Source of the DNA: Trebonia sp963774945
GTDB taxonomy: Bacteria > Actinomycetota > Actinomycetes > Streptosporangiales > Streptosporangiaceae
NCBI GenBank assembly: GCA_963774945.1
Contig: CAVZHA010000010.1
Location: forward strand, 682,001 to 746,000
DNA: 64,000 nt
Direction of reading: 5' to 3'
Shown here: positions 1 through 8,706 of the stretch, piece by piece
How the letters are laid out: each line of letters begins with the position of its first letter
How positions within the stretch are numbered: the first letter of the stretch is position 1
Notes under the pieces: model-generated
Database searches by the model: none
What the model was told of the DNA's origin: nothing
Seen by the model: only the letters and a program-made list of their open reading frames with translations
Program-made: the position numbers and the translations under genes

Positions 1-2
1 GG

Positions 3-134
3 GTGCGCAACCAGCGCGCGCTGCGTCGCGGCGAGCCGTTGCCGCTGTCGATCATGCCCTGGATCCTGGCCGCCACCATCACCGGGATCGCGATCATCGC
101 CGCCGTCGTCCTGCTCCTGTCGGCCCTGAGATGA
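3..134 (+). CDS. DUF202/YidH-type membrane protein, C-terminal part
   Basis: Only the last 43 or so residues lie in the window; the start is upstream of base 1. The visible part reads RNQRALRRGEPLPLS and then one hydrophobic helix ending VVLLLSALR, which matches the last transmembrane segment of small DUF202 (YidH-like) inner-membrane proteins. It ends in TGA at 132-134 and overlaps the ATG of the next gene (ATGA), so the two are translationally coupled. DUF202 proteins often occur as tandem pairs, as here. The biochemical role of the family is not established. Confidence 0.6.
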   Translation: MRNQRALRRGEPLPLSIMPWILAATITGIAIIAAVVLLLSALR

Positions 135-509
135 CCACCCGCGACCCCGACCGGTCGGGCGACGACCCCGAGGAGCGCGACGCGGGCCTGGCCCGGGAGC
201 GCACCTCGCTGTCGTGGACGCGGACCGCCATCGCGTTCGCCGCGCTCGGCGGCACCGTGCTCAAGGTGAACCTCGCCACCGGCCTGATCATCCTGGTCAT
301 CGCCCCGGTGATCTGGCAGCTCGGCCGGGTGTCGCGGGGCATGTTCCCAGGGGCCAGCGGGCGGGCCTCCCGCGATGGCCCAGGTCAGCGCCACGAGGCT
401 GTTCCTGATCACGGTCTCGATCGTCGGGGTCGCGCTGCTCTGCCTGGTCATCGCCATCCTCGGCCGGTCCGCCCCCGGTGCGCTGCAGCTAACCGGGCGG
501 CGGGCATAG
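131..509 (+). pseudogene. DUF202 family membrane protein (frame break)
   Basis: The N-terminal part contains ERDAGLARERTSLSWTRTA and a following hydrophobic segment, the hallmark of DUF202 proteins (the LARERTxLAWxRT box). The frame breaks somewhere at 340-375. The remaining helix, FLITVSIVGVALLCLVIAIL, is read in another frame and ends at TAG 507-509. Rejoined, the product is about 125 residues with two to three membrane helices, the normal size for the family. It starts inside the stop codon of the preceding DUF202 gene. The break may be a sequencing indel, because both halves are well preserved. Function unknown. Confidence 0.6.
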
Positions 510-516
510 TTGGCCC

Positions 517-1056
517 ATGGATCAGCGACCAAGGCCGGCGACGGCCGAACTGCTCGATCTCTCGCCGCACCCCGAGGGCGGCTGGTTCAGGGAGACGTGG
601 CGCGCCGCCCCGGCGTCGGTGCCGGACGGTTACCCGGGCCCGAGAGCGGCCGCCACCGGCATCTACTTCCTGCTGACGCCCGGCCAGGAATCCGCCTGGC
701 ATCGGGTCAGGTCGGACGAGGTCTGGCTGTGGCACTCGGGCGGCCCGCTCACCCTGCTGGACGGCGCCGACGGCGACACGCCGTCGGCCGCCCCGGCCGC
801 CGCCACCCTCGGACCGGACCTGGCCGCCGGGCAGCGGCCGCAGCACCTGATACCGGCCGGCCACTGGCAGTCGGCCCGCCCGGCGGCGGCGTCCGAGGTC
901 CTGGTCAGCTGCGTGGTCGCCCCCGGCTTCGACTTCGCCGACTTCACCCTCCTCAGCGACGCCGACACCACCAACGGCACCGACACCACCAACGGCACCA
1001 CTAACGGCACCGACGCCGCCGCCGCCGACGCCGCGCGCCGGGCCCGCCCGGCATAA
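517..1056 (+). CDS. DUF985 cupin-like protein
   Basis: 179 residues. The N-terminal LDLSPHPEGGWFRETWR is the signature of the DUF985 (cupin_5) family, and TGIYFLLTPGQESAWHRV and DEVWLWHSGGPLTL follow as the beta-barrel strands. Members are small cytoplasmic single-domain cupins of unknown substrate. The last 35 residues are odd: they hold an 18-bp in-frame repeat coding DTTNGT twice plus a partial copy, followed by an Ala/Arg tail. This is probably a disordered extension created by repeat expansion. The stop TAA (1054-1056) overlaps a candidate -10 element of the next gene. Confidence 0.8.
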   Translation: MDQRPRPATAELLDLSPHPEGGWFRETWRAAPASVPDGYPGPRAAATGIYFLLTPGQESAWHRVRSDEVWLWHSGGPLTLLDGADGDTPSAAPAAATLGPDLAAGQRPQHLIPAGHWQSARPAAASEVLVSCVVAPGFDFADFTLLSDADTTNGTDTTNGTTNGTDAAAADAARRARPA

Positions 1057-1064
1057 TCTCTATT
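1052..1064 (+). promoter_or_regulatory. Possible leaderless promoter of the acyl-CoA dehydrogenase gene
   Basis: CATAAT (1052-1057) lies seven bases before the ATG at 1065 in an otherwise GC-rich stretch, and no purine-rich ribosome binding site precedes that ATG. The spacing fits transcription starting at the ATG itself. No clear -35 was recognised. Confidence 0.35.
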
Positions 1065-2234
1065 ATGTCCATCGAAATGATCGATATAGCGCCGGTCGAC
1101 CTGGCGCGGCTGCCCGAGGTCACCCGCGCCCTCGCGGCGAACGCCGAGCGCAACGACCGCACCGCCGACTTCCCGGCCGAGGGCATCCGCGTCGTCCACC
1201 AGGCCGGGCTGCTGACCGCGACCGTCGCCGCCCGCTACGGCGGCCCCGGCGGCGGGCTGGCCGATACCGCCCGCATCCTCGGCGCGCTCGGCCGCGGCGA
1301 TCCGTCGGTGGCCCTGATCAGCGCGATGACGATGTTCACGCACGCCGCCGAGGCGGCCGCGCCGACCTGGCCGGACGACGTCTACCGGGCGGCGCTGGCC
1401 GAGTCGGTCACCGACCCGGTGCTGATCAACGCGCTCCGGGTCGAGCCCGAGCTCGGCACGCCGGCCCGCGGTGGCCTGCCCAAGACCGTCGCCCGCGCAA
1501 TCGGCGCCGACGACGACGCGAGCTGGTCGGTCACCGGCCGGAAGATCTTCTCCACCGGCGCGGAAGGGCTGCGCTTCATGGCGGTCTGGGCCCGCACCGA
1601 GGACGCCGAGCCGAGGGCGGGCAGCTTCCTGGTCAGGAACGACGCCCCCGGCATCTCGATCGAGCGCAGCTGGGACCACCTCGGCCTGCGGGCGAGCCGC
1701 AGCGACGACGTGACCTTCGACTCGACCCCGGCGGTGGCCGCCATCCTCGACGCGCGGCCGGACGGTTCCCTGATGGCGTGGAATTCGCTCGGCCTGAGCA
1801 GTCTCTATCTAGGCGTCGCGTCTGCCGCGCGGGACTGGCTCGTAAAATTTTTGTCCGAACGGTCCCCGGCGTCTCTGGGTGCCCCGCTCGCCACCTTGCC
1901 CCGTTTCCAGACCGCCGTCGGCGAGATCGAGTCGGCCCTCGGCTCGGCCGCCGACCTGGTGGACGCCGTCGCCCGACGGGTCGACGTCGGCGACGAGGAC
2001 GCGCTCGCCCGCGCCCCCGCCGTCAAGCTGGTCGCGACCAGGGCCGCCATCGGCGCCGTCGAGCAGGCCCTCGCGCTGACCGGCAACAACGGCCTGAGCA
2101 GGAAGAACCCGCTGGAACGGCACTACCGGGACGTGCTCTGCTCGCGGGTGCACACCCCGCAGGATGACTCGATCACGCTCGCGGCGGGCCGGGCCGCTCT
2201 CGGCCGATGGCAGACTGGTGACGGGCATCGATAA
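1065..2234 (+). CDS. Acyl-CoA dehydrogenase family flavoprotein
   Basis: 389 residues, the usual length for the family. An N-terminal helical domain (AEGIRVVHQAGLLTATVAA, with GGPGGGLADTARILGALGRG) is followed by the beta domain with WSVTGRKIFSTGAEGLRF (about residues 153-170) and the C-terminal helical domain with ALTGNNGLSRKNPLERHYRD near residue 350. The layout and the RDVLCSRVHTPQDD ending resemble the class D / SfnB-DszC-like branch of acyl-CoA dehydrogenases, which includes both dehydrogenases and flavin-dependent monooxygenases, so the substrate cannot be assigned. FAD is the expected cofactor and the location is cytoplasmic. The CbbX-like gene follows after 9 bp and is probably co-transcribed. 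Confidence 0.8.
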   Translation: MSIEMIDIAPVDLARLPEVTRALAANAERNDRTADFPAEGIRVVHQAGLLTATVAARYGGPGGGLADTARILGALGRGDPSVALISAMTMFTHAAEAAAPTWPDDVYRAALAESVTDPVLINALRVEPELGTPARGGLPKTVARAIGADDDASWSVTGRKIFSTGAEGLRFMAVWARTEDAEPRAGSFLVRNDAPGISIERSWDHLGLRASRSDDVTFDSTPAVAAILDARPDGSLMAWNSLGLSSLYLGVASAARDWLVKFLSERSPASLGAPLATLPRFQTAVGEIESALGSAADLVDAVARRVDVGDEDALARAPAVKLVATRAAIGAVEQALALTGNNGLSRKNPLERHYRDVLCSRVHTPQDDSITLAAGRAALGRWQTGDGHR

Positions 2235-2243
2235 GGGAGTGCG

Positions 2244-3197
2244 TTGAGCGCGGTCGGCCGGTTTCAGTCGGGAAATGGCAAGTCGCCGCGGCCGCGCCGC
2301 GGCGACGGCGGACGCACCGGCCAGCTGGGCGAGGACGCCACCGTCACGTTCGCGGCCGAGCGCGAGCTGGCCGGCATCGATGACATCATCGAGCAGCTCA
2401 ACCGCCAGCTGGTCGGCCTCGCGCCGGTCAAGAAGCGAGTCGAGGAGATCGCCGCGCTGCTCCTGGTCGACCAGGCCAGGCAGCGCTACGGGCTGACCGC
2501 GCCGAGGCCCAACCTGCACATGTGCTTCACCGGCGCGCCCGGCACCGGCAAGACCACGGTCGCGCTGCGGATGGCCGAGCTGCTGCACCGGCTCGGCTAC
2601 CTGGAGTCCGCCACCCTAGTGCACGCGATGCGGGACGACCTGGTGGGGGAGTACATCGGCCAGACCGCGCCCAAGACCCACCGGGTGCTTGACCGGGCGA
2701 TGGGCGGCGTGCTCTTCATCGACGAGGCGTACTACCTCTACCGGACGACGGACTCCAAGGACTACGGCCAGGAGGCCATCGACATCCTGCTCCAGGTCAT
2801 GGAGAACAACCGCGGCGATCTCGTCGTCATCCTGGCCGGCTACAAGGACCGGATGGACGTGTTCTTCGAGTCGAACCCGGGGATGCGCTCGCGCATCGCC
2901 CACCATCTCGACTTCGCCTCGTACGACATCGGCGAGCTGAGCGCCATCGGCGCGATGATGCTCGATCGGTCCGCCTACTACCTGTCGCCCGCGGCCGAAG
3001 AGGCGCTGCGGTCGGAGGTCGGCCGGATGATGACCGAGCCGCACTTCGCCAACGCCCGCACCGTGCGCAACTCACTCGAGCTCGCGCGCCTGCGGCACGC
3101 GCACCGGGTCTCGTCCGACCTGCACCGCGAGTGGACCAGGGACGACCTCATGCGCCTGGAGCCGATCGACATCCTCGAACCCCGGTCAACCGACTAA
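2244..3197 (+). CDS. cbbX: CbbX-like AAA+ ATPase
   Basis: 317 residues starting at TTG with a purine-rich AAGGGA upstream. The AAA+ core has LVGLAPVKKRVEEIAALLL, Walker A FTGAPGTGKTTVA (about residues 93-105), Walker B GGVLFIDEAYYLY, and the NPGMRSRIAHHLDF arginine region. This order and these sequences match the CbbX/SpoVK group; CbbX remodels inhibited red-type Rubisco. No cbbL, cbbS or other Calvin-cycle gene lies in the window, so the client is probably something else, as for other actinobacterial CbbX paralogs. The first 40 residues are basic and variable. It follows the acyl-CoA dehydrogenase gene closely and is closed by a strong hairpin. Confidence 0.75.
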   Translation: MSAVGRFQSGNGKSPRPRRGDGGRTGQLGEDATVTFAAERELAGIDDIIEQLNRQLVGLAPVKKRVEEIAALLLVDQARQRYGLTAPRPNLHMCFTGAPGTGKTTVALRMAELLHRLGYLESATLVHAMRDDLVGEYIGQTAPKTHRVLDRAMGGVLFIDEAYYLYRTTDSKDYGQEAIDILLQVMENNRGDLVVILAGYKDRMDVFFESNPGMRSRIAHHLDFASYDIGELSAIGAMMLDRSAYYLSPAAEEALRSEVGRMMTEPHFANARTVRNSLELARLRHAHRVSSDLHREWTRDDLMRLEPIDILEPRSTD

Positions 3198-3227
3198 CCC
3201 CCCGCTCGGACGTTCCGAGCAGGGGGT
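3197..3227. terminator. Bidirectional hairpin terminator
   Basis: GCTCGGA-CGT-TCCGAGC with outer CCCCC/GGGGG pairs gives a 13-bp stem with one mismatch. It sits directly after the stop of the CbbX gene and 26 bp before the stop of the convergent acyltransferase, so it can serve both. There is no T-tract, as is common in actinobacteria. Confidence 0.75.
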
Positions 3228-3252
3228 GAGTCGCCGCGTCTGAGCGCCAGGC

Positions 3253-5566
3253 TCAGTTCGCGGGGAACGCCTCCGCCAGCGCCTCAGCGATGTCCTGGCC
3301 TCGGTGCGCGTAGCCGGCCGAGGTGTAGTGGATCTTGTCGTTGATGAACCAGGAGCTCTGCACCACGGCGGGCCAGTTGTATAGCCGCATGTTCGGATAG
3401 CTCGGCAGCGCCTGCTGCAGGGCCTGGTTCCAGAGCTCCATGTTCGACTCCGCGTACGGGCCGGACGACAGCAGCGATTTCACCTCCACCCACATGACCG
3501 GCTGGCGGCCGATCAGCGCCATCATCTGCTTGATCCGCGCTGACCGGCTGACCTCGGAGCCGACGGCCACGTCGGCGGTGTCGTTGGTGCCGAGCGCGAT
3601 CACCCAGCAGCCGTGGTAGCCGGTCTTGAGCACCGAGCTCGCCATCTTTGCCGCGTTCGGGGTGCCGGGCAGCGACTCGACCACCGAGGTGGCCCCGACG
3701 ACCTTGTCGATCGTGGTCTTGACCCCGACGTCGGCGTACTGGGCCGGAATCTGCTGGGCCTTGTTCGGCAGGTAGTCGCTGGAGAACAGCCCGTCCGAGG
3801 TGGAGTCGCCGATGTGCACGACCGAGGTGCACGACGTCCGCGGCGGCGGCGTCGGCAGCGCCGCCACGATCGCCGCGCCGGTGGCGAGGGTGGTCGGCGG
3901 GCCGCCGACGACCGGCTGGATCGTGTAGCCGCCGGCGGGTTGCACGCTCGGGGCCGGACCGGAGCTGGTGACGGCGACCTTGGACGCCGCGCCGTTCTTG
4001 CCCTGGCCGTTCGCGGCCGACGTCATCGAGGCCGCCCCGGTCGCGCCGGTCGCGCCGGAGGCGCCGCTCTGGCCGGCCGTCGCCGCGCCCGCCGCCGCCG
4101 ACTGCGCCAGCGCCGCGCCGCCCCCGCCGCCCGCGGCGCTCGCCCCGCCGTGCCGCCGACGTATCGGCCGTGTTGCTCGTCTGCCCGGAGTTGGCCGAGG
4201 TCACGCCCGCGGTGATGCCGGCCGTGGCGAGCAGGCAGAGCCCGCCGATGGCAAGCGGCGAGGTGAGCACGCTCAACCGCCGGCGGCCGCCGGCGCCGGC
4301 GACCTCACGGGCACCGCCGTGGCCGCGCGCGCCGCCTACTGCGCCCGCTGCGGTGGCGGCCGCGCCGGTCGCGGCCGGGGCCGGGGCCGTCCGCCGGTAA
4401 CTGCCGCGGCGGATCGGGTCCTCGACGAACCGCCAGCTCGCGGCCGCGACCGCGACGGTCACGGCGACCAGCACGACCGCCCGGACCGCGCTCACCGGCG
4501 TGCCGACGGTGCCGGCCGCCGCGGTCAGCACGATGATCGGGTAGTGCCACAGGTAGATGCCGTAGGAGCGGACGCCGATCCAGCGCATCGGGGTCCAGCC
4601 GAGGGCCCGGCCGAGCAGCCCGCCCGGCGTCGCGGCGGCGGCGACGACCAGCGCCGTCGCCACCGACAGGAGCTCGAGCCCGCCCCGGAACATGAACGAC
4701 GAGTACTGATCACTCCGCCACACCAGCAGCACGACCACCACCAGGCCGGCCAGGCCGGCCGCGTCGAGCAGCCGCCGCGGTCCGGCCGAGAGCGTGCGGG
4801 CGCCCCGCCTGGTCGGGTACACCATCGCCACCGCCGCGCCGATCAGCAGGCCGAACGCGCGCGTGTCGGTCCCCTCGTACACCCGCGTCGGGTCGTAACC
4901 GGGGTGATAGAGCATGGCCATCTCGATCGCGGACGCCACCGCGAGCACGAGCGCGACGCCGGCCATCGCCCACCGCGCGCGCCCGCTCAGGAATTCGTTC
5001 CGGTCCGCCTCAACGTGGGCGCCGGGGCCTCGCAGGCGGACCCGCCGCCGATTCATCAGCCATCCCGCCAGCAGCACCATCGCCAGCACCACCCACGGCC
5101 ACACCAGGTAGAACTGCTCCTCCACCGCCAGCGACCAGAGGTGGTCGAGCGGCGCGGGCGGCGCGAACCGGGAGTAGTAGGAGTCGTGCTGGAAGATGTA
5201 CCACCAGTTGTTGACGTAGAGCCCGGAGGCGATGACGTCGCCTCGGTACCCGGGCACGAACGCGCGGTTGAACCCGTTCACCCACACCGTCACCACCGCG
5301 AGCATCACGAACAGGGCCGGCAGCAGCCGTCGCGCCCGTCGCAGCCAGAAGTCGCCGAGCTTGACCCGTCCGGAAGCGGCGAACTGCCCGACCAGGATGT
5401 CGGTGATCAGGTAGCCGCTGAGCGTGAAGAACACGCCGACGCCGAGCAGTCCGCCCTGCGCCCAGCCGTAGCCGAGGTGGTAGGCGATGACGGCGGTCAC
5501 GGCGAGCGCGCGCAGCCCGTCAAGCCCCGGTAGATACTTTTGGTCGCTCCGAACAGGTCTCGGCAT
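3253..5566 (-). pseudogene. Acyltransferase-3/SGNH fusion (OatA-like), frame break in linker
   Basis: The first part (from ATG 5566) is an integral-membrane acyltransferase-3 domain: YLPGLDGLRALAVTAVIAYH at the N-terminus carries the conserved His, then GVFFTLSGYLITDIL, LWSLAVEEQFYLVWPW and YGIYLWHYPIIV, with about ten helices. After an Ala/Gly-rich linker the protein ends in a periplasmic SGNH hydrolase domain with HIGDSTSDG (block I), IALGTNDTAD and DKIHYTSAGY (Asp/His block). This architecture is that of OatA-type peptidoglycan or polysaccharide O-acetyltransferases. The two parts are in different frames; the break lies in the low-complexity linker near 4140-4160, so a sequencing indel is likely. 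Total about 770 residues, monocistronic, convergent to CbbX. Confidence 0.8.
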
Positions 5567-5768
5567 TTATCGCTCCCAGCGGTTCCACTAGTTCCCGTGC
5601 GATCAGTGCCTGGCCGCCTTGGGGGGAACGCATGCAGCTCAGCCGTTACCTATAGTTACCATAGGGCTACGGATAGAAACATCGAGTGATGCACCGCTAC
5701 GGGTCGCAGCCCACTTCCTATTTGGTTACGGCCAGGTCACCGGCGCCAGCGCGGAAACGGGGCGGCCG

Positions 5769-6260
5769 TCACCCGGTAATCGGGGCGCGGGAAGGATCGC
5801 GGAAGACCGGGATAATGCGGCGCTCGCTGATCCGCCACCGCTCGTCCGCGCACCAGGTCAGCACGTCGTCGAAGTCGGCCACGAGGTAGACGCCGACGTC
5901 GTCGAGCGGCGTGGCCGCGTTGGCCGCGTAGTTAACCCAGGTGGACCGGGCGCGCACCAGGATCGGGCGGTCGGGGCCGCCGCCCGCGCCGGGAACGGCG
6001 TCAGGGTCGCCCCCGATCGCGCTTACCCGCAGGCCACTGTAGGTGTGCCTGGTAGAGCGAACCACGGTCCGTTCGAGATAGCGATTTCTGATCTTGACTC
6101 TGCCCCGGAGCTCAAGATCGCCGGTGACGAACAGCGCGTCCTCGGTGAACAGCGCGGCCAGCTCGTCGAGCTGGCCGTGGTCGAGGTGGTAGGCCCAGTC
6201 CGCGAGCACGGCGTCGATCTCGGCCCGGAGCAGCGCGGCCGCCTGGGCCGCCGCCGTCAC
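5769..6260 (-). CDS. SnoaL/NTF2-like protein
   Basis: 163 residues from GTG at 6260, which overlaps the TGA of the upstream FAH-family gene (GTGA). DWAYHLDHGQLDELAALFTE followed by a beta-rich half with RYLERTVVRSTRHTYSGL and RWRISERRIIPVFRDP is the pattern of SnoaL_4 / ring-hydroxylating dioxygenase beta-subunit-like NTF2 folds. Such proteins form cone-shaped barrels and act as isomerases, dehydratases or small-subunit scaffolds. Coupling to an FAH-family hydrolase suggests a step in the breakdown of an aromatic or dicarbonyl compound (inference). No oxygenase large subunit is nearby. Confidence 0.75.
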   Translation of the reverse strand: MTAAAQAAALLRAEIDAVLADWAYHLDHGQLDELAALFTEDALFVTGDLELRGRVKIRNRYLERTVVRSTRHTYSGLRVSAIGGDPDAVPGAGGGPDRPILVRARSTWVNYAANAATPLDDVGVYLVADFDDVLTWCADERWRISERRIIPVFRDPSRAPITG

Positions 6261-7165
6261 AGCAGCTCCACCGGGTTGCTGAGGGTGCCGATGCCGGAGA
6301 TCGTGACCTCGATCGGGCCGCCAAGCGCGACCAGGTTGACGTTCTGGATCGCCGACCCGCCGGCCGCCGACGGCTTGAGCGCGGTTCCCATCGCGATGAT
6401 GTCGCCGGGCTCGAGCGTCAGGTACGACGACATGAACGAGATGACGTCGGGGACCTTGTGCATCAGGTTGGCGGTGCTGTCCGAGGTGACCAGCCGGCCG
6501 GCGTGCACGCAGGAGACGGTGAGCGCGTGCGGGTCGGGCACGCTGTCGGCGGTCGCGATCCACGGGCCGATCGGGCCGAACCCGTCGGTTCCCTTGTAGC
6601 GGGCCGGGTACGACACCCAGGTGTCGACGTACTCGATCCCCTCGGCGCCGTCCGGCCGGGGATGGATCGCGCGGTAGTGGAAGGTGTCCTGCGCCCGCAT
6701 GGTCGGCGAGGTCAGGTCGTTGATGATCGTGTAGCCGAAGACGTGCCTGAGCGCGGCGTCGCGGGCGATGCCCGAGCCGCCCGCACCGATGATCACCGCC
6801 AGCTCCGGCTCCGGGTGGACCCGGCCGTACTCCTTCCTCAGCCGGATCGGCCGGCCGTGGCCGAGCAGCGAGCTGGCGGGCTTGGTGAAGGCGGCCGGGT
6901 GGCTCGGGCCGCTCTTGATCCGGTCGGCGTTGGCGCTGTTGTTGAGCGCGATGCAGATGACCTTGCCCGGCCGCGGCACCGGCGGCAGCCATTCCAGGTC
7001 GCTGACGCCGACCGTGTGCGATGCGTCGAGGTCGACCGCCGGGCCGTCGAGGATCAGCCGCTGCATGGTGATCGCCGGATCGAGCAGGACGGCCCGGCTG
7101 TCATCGCCCGGCCAGGCGACCGCGACCCGCTCGGCGTCGTCCACGCGTACCGTTCCCAGCTTCAT
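6257..7165 (-). CDS. Fumarylacetoacetate hydrolase family protein
   Basis: 302 residues. The N-terminal 80 residues form the small lead domain. The FAH fold then shows PGKVICIALNNSANADRI, HPEPELAVIIGAGGSGI (acidic metal ligands), VFGYTIINDLTSPTMRAQD and the ending LTLEPGDIIAMGTALKPSAA. These are the motifs of the divalent-metal-dependent FAH superfamily: acylpyruvate hydrolases, 2-hydroxyhepta-2,4-diene-1,7-dioate isomerases and oxaloacetate decarboxylases. The PGDIIAMGT ending is nearly invariant. It is the first gene of a two-gene operon with the SnoaL-like protein. The substrate is not determinable from sequence alone. Confidence 0.85.
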   Translation of the reverse strand: MKLGTVRVDDAERVAVAWPGDDSRAVLLDPAITMQRLILDGPAVDLDASHTVGVSDLEWLPPVPRPGKVICIALNNSANADRIKSGPSHPAAFTKPASSLLGHGRPIRLRKEYGRVHPEPELAVIIGAGGSGIARDAALRHVFGYTIINDLTSPTMRAQDTFHYRAIHPRPDGAEGIEYVDTWVSYPARYKGTDGFGPIGPWIATADSVPDPHALTVSCVHAGRLVTSDSTANLMHKVPDVISFMSSYLTLEPGDIIAMGTALKPSAAGGSAIQNVNLVALGGPIEVTISGIGTLSNPVELL

Positions 7166-7341
7166 CAGCTCGCCTCCGAGGCGATCTTAGGTCGGCCCGA
7201 GTTCCCGGGTAAGAGCCGTCGCCGCCGGGCCGGCCGGCCCCAGCCCGCGACCGGCCGCGTTTGTGCCGGCCCCCAGCGGGAAGTGATTGGCTGGCCTTCG
7301 AGAGCGGGTCTTCCCGCCAGCGCGCACCACTGGGACATGAC

Positions 7342-7680
7342 ATGACCCTGCCCCGTCGCCAGCAACGCATACTCGACCAGATCGAGCAGGCTCTGCAAGC
7401 GGCCGATCCCAAGCTCAAATCGACGTTCGCCGCCTTCGGCCGGTCGGTGCGAGCGCAGGCCGGCCCGGCCGTCGAGTCCATCTCCGACCGGCCGTCGCGC
7501 AGGACGCTGGTGATCTTCATGATGATCGTGGTCTGCCTGCTCGGCGCGCTCGTGGTCGGCATCCGCTCCACCAGCGGCGACTGTCCTGGCCTGTCATCCG
7601 ACCAGGTGGTCGCGCCCGCCGTCGCGCGGCACGCGGGCTGCAGCCAGAGCACCGACGCCTGGAGCAGGGGCGGCCGCTGA
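7342..7680 (+). CDS. DUF3040-type small membrane protein
   Basis: 112 residues from ATG 7342. LPRRQQRILDQIEQALQAADPKL near the N-terminus matches the DUF3040 signature (LSxxExRxLxxIExxLxxxDPxLA) of actinobacterial small membrane proteins. A basic stretch SDRPSRRT precedes one clear transmembrane helix (LVIFMMIVVCLLGALVVGI). The tail with two Cys residues would lie outside or in the membrane interface. An upstream in-frame extension exists, but the ATG at the family signature is preferred. The stop codon sits in the loop of a strong hairpin. Function unknown. Confidence 0.65.
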   Translation: MTLPRRQQRILDQIEQALQAADPKLKSTFAAFGRSVRAQAGPAVESISDRPSRRTLVIFMMIVVCLLGALVVGIRSTSGDCPGLSSDQVVAPAVARHAGCSQSTDAWSRGGR

Positions 7681-7697
7681 GCGGTCGCCCCTGCTCC
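7661..7697. terminator. Perfect 17-bp hairpin with the stop codon as its loop
   Basis: Bases 7661-7677 pair with 7681-7697 along the full 17 bp (one G.U pair), leaving TGA (7678-7680), the stop of the DUF3040-type gene, as the triloop. It lies between convergent genes and would terminate both. Confidence 0.75.
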
Positions 7698-7734
7698 CAG
7701 CGCGGGGCGCGGCGGTACGGGGCGCGGGACAAGT

Positions 7735-8043
7735 TCAGCTCGGCGAGGCCGAGTCGAGCAGTTGCCGCAGCACGGTCGTGTAGTTTTCCAGGGCCTTCCG
7801 GCCGCCGTCGGTGAGGGCGACCGACGTCCTGGCGGTCACCCCGCTGCCGTTCTTCTGGGTGACCACGTACCCGGCTTCCTCGAGCTTGCGCAGATGGGTG
7901 ATCAGGTTGCCGGGGGTCAGCTCGGTCAGGTCCTGCAGGCCGGTGAAGGACAGGTCGTCGCCGTCGCGCAGCGCCGCCAGCGTCACCATGATCCGCAGCC
8001 GGGCCGGGGTGTGGATGACCGGGTCGAGCTCGTCCAGGCTCAT
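7735..8043 (-). CDS. Winged-helix transcriptional regulator (MarR/ArsR-like, HTH_34)
   Basis: 102 residues. DPVIHTPARLRIMVTLAALR leads into the helix-turn-helix LTPGNLITHLRKLEEAGYV and the wing VTQKNGSGVTARTSVALTD, then the dimerisation helix GGRKALENYTTVLRQLL. This is the compact winged-helix family (PF13601) used as small repressors. Its ATG overlaps the stop of the upstream membrane-protein gene (ATGA). The operon is preceded by three copies of CTTTGC-N3-GCAAAG, which are the natural candidates for its own binding sites (inference). No ligand-binding domain is present. Confidence 0.85.
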   Translation of the reverse strand: MSLDELDPVIHTPARLRIMVTLAALRDGDDLSFTGLQDLTELTPGNLITHLRKLEEAGYVVTQKNGSGVTARTSVALTDGGRKALENYTTVLRQLLDSASPS

Positions 8044-8672
8044 GCCCGCCGCCGCTGCTCGACGGCCGCCGTCAGCAGGAACGCGGGCCCGACGGCGAGC
8101 GCCGCGACCGCCCAGACGTTCTGCGGCCCGGCGTAGGCGCCGGCCGCCGCCACGATCACGAGCCAGAATCCGAGGCCGGCCATGACCCAGTCCTGGTCGG
8201 CCGAGAACCGGGCGAGGTAGATCAGCCCGATCACCAGGATGGGCGCCACCGCCTCGAACACGCCGACCACGGGCCGGCTCGCGCCGGCCCGCACGAGCGC
8301 GCCCTCGATCGCGAACGCCCCGCCGATTCCCGCCAGAACCGACAGGAAGAAGGTCCGCCGGCGCAGTACGGAGAGCCCGCGGACGCCGGTTTCCGCTCGG
8401 AACTGGCCCACCGAGGCGAGCGAGACCAGAACGGCGAGCAGGACCGTCGCCGCGTACCCGCCGGGGTTGACGCCGTGGTAGGGATGCTGTCCCCTGACCG
8501 TCAGCCACATCAGGCCGTCGCCGACGAGCCAGATCAGCCCCCAGACGAGGAAGGTCACCTGGTGATCGGGCCGCAGGGTCCGCCTGGCCCGTGCGTCCGC
8601 CTCGGCTATGATGGCCGCCGCGTCCGCCGCGTTCATGTTCATTCCCTGGTCAGTGCCAGTGCCATCGTTCAT
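8040..8672 (-). CDS. Six-helix integral membrane protein
   Basis: 210 residues from ATG 8672, chosen because an ideal AAGGAGG lies seven bases upstream. After an acidic N-terminus with HQVTFLVWGLIWLVGDGLMW, about six hydrophobic helices follow, including TVLLAVLVSLASVGQF and AVAPILVIGLIYLARFSAD, ending in a short basic tail EQRRRA. No catalytic motif is seen. Pairs of a small winged-helix regulator with such a membrane protein are common in actinobacteria; the regulator probably controls the membrane protein, whose role is unknown. Confidence 0.7.
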   Translation of the reverse strand: MNDGTGTDQGMNMNAADAAAIIAEADARARRTLRPDHQVTFLVWGLIWLVGDGLMWLTVRGQHPYHGVNPGGYAATVLLAVLVSLASVGQFRAETGVRGLSVLRRRTFFLSVLAGIGGAFAIEGALVRAGASRPVVGVFEAVAPILVIGLIYLARFSADQDWVMAGLGFWLVIVAAAGAYAGPQNVWAVAALAVGPAFLLTAAVEQRRRA

Positions 8673-8706
8673 CTCGACCTCCTTGGAGCTCTCTCGGAGC
8701 GCCATA

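Noticed and set aside
2244..3197. Calvin-cycle locus suggested by the CbbX-like gene
   Set aside because: No Rubisco, phosphoribulokinase or CbbR gene lies nearby.
3968..5533. 521-codon + strand frame opposite the acyltransferase
   Set aside because: Shadow of the membrane acyltransferase domain; no recognisable motif.
5640..5690. tRNA-like or riboswitch-like folding in the AT-richer gap before the acyltransferase
   Set aside because: Short repeats of GTTACC/TATAG are visible but no cloverleaf, conserved riboswitch core or anticodon arm could be traced.
6066..6080. Fifth copy of the GGTCCGTTCGARAT motif as an intergenic element
   Set aside because: This copy lies inside the SnoaL-like coding region, where it encodes conserved-looking residues (LERTVVRS), so chance or codon use is a sufficient explanation.
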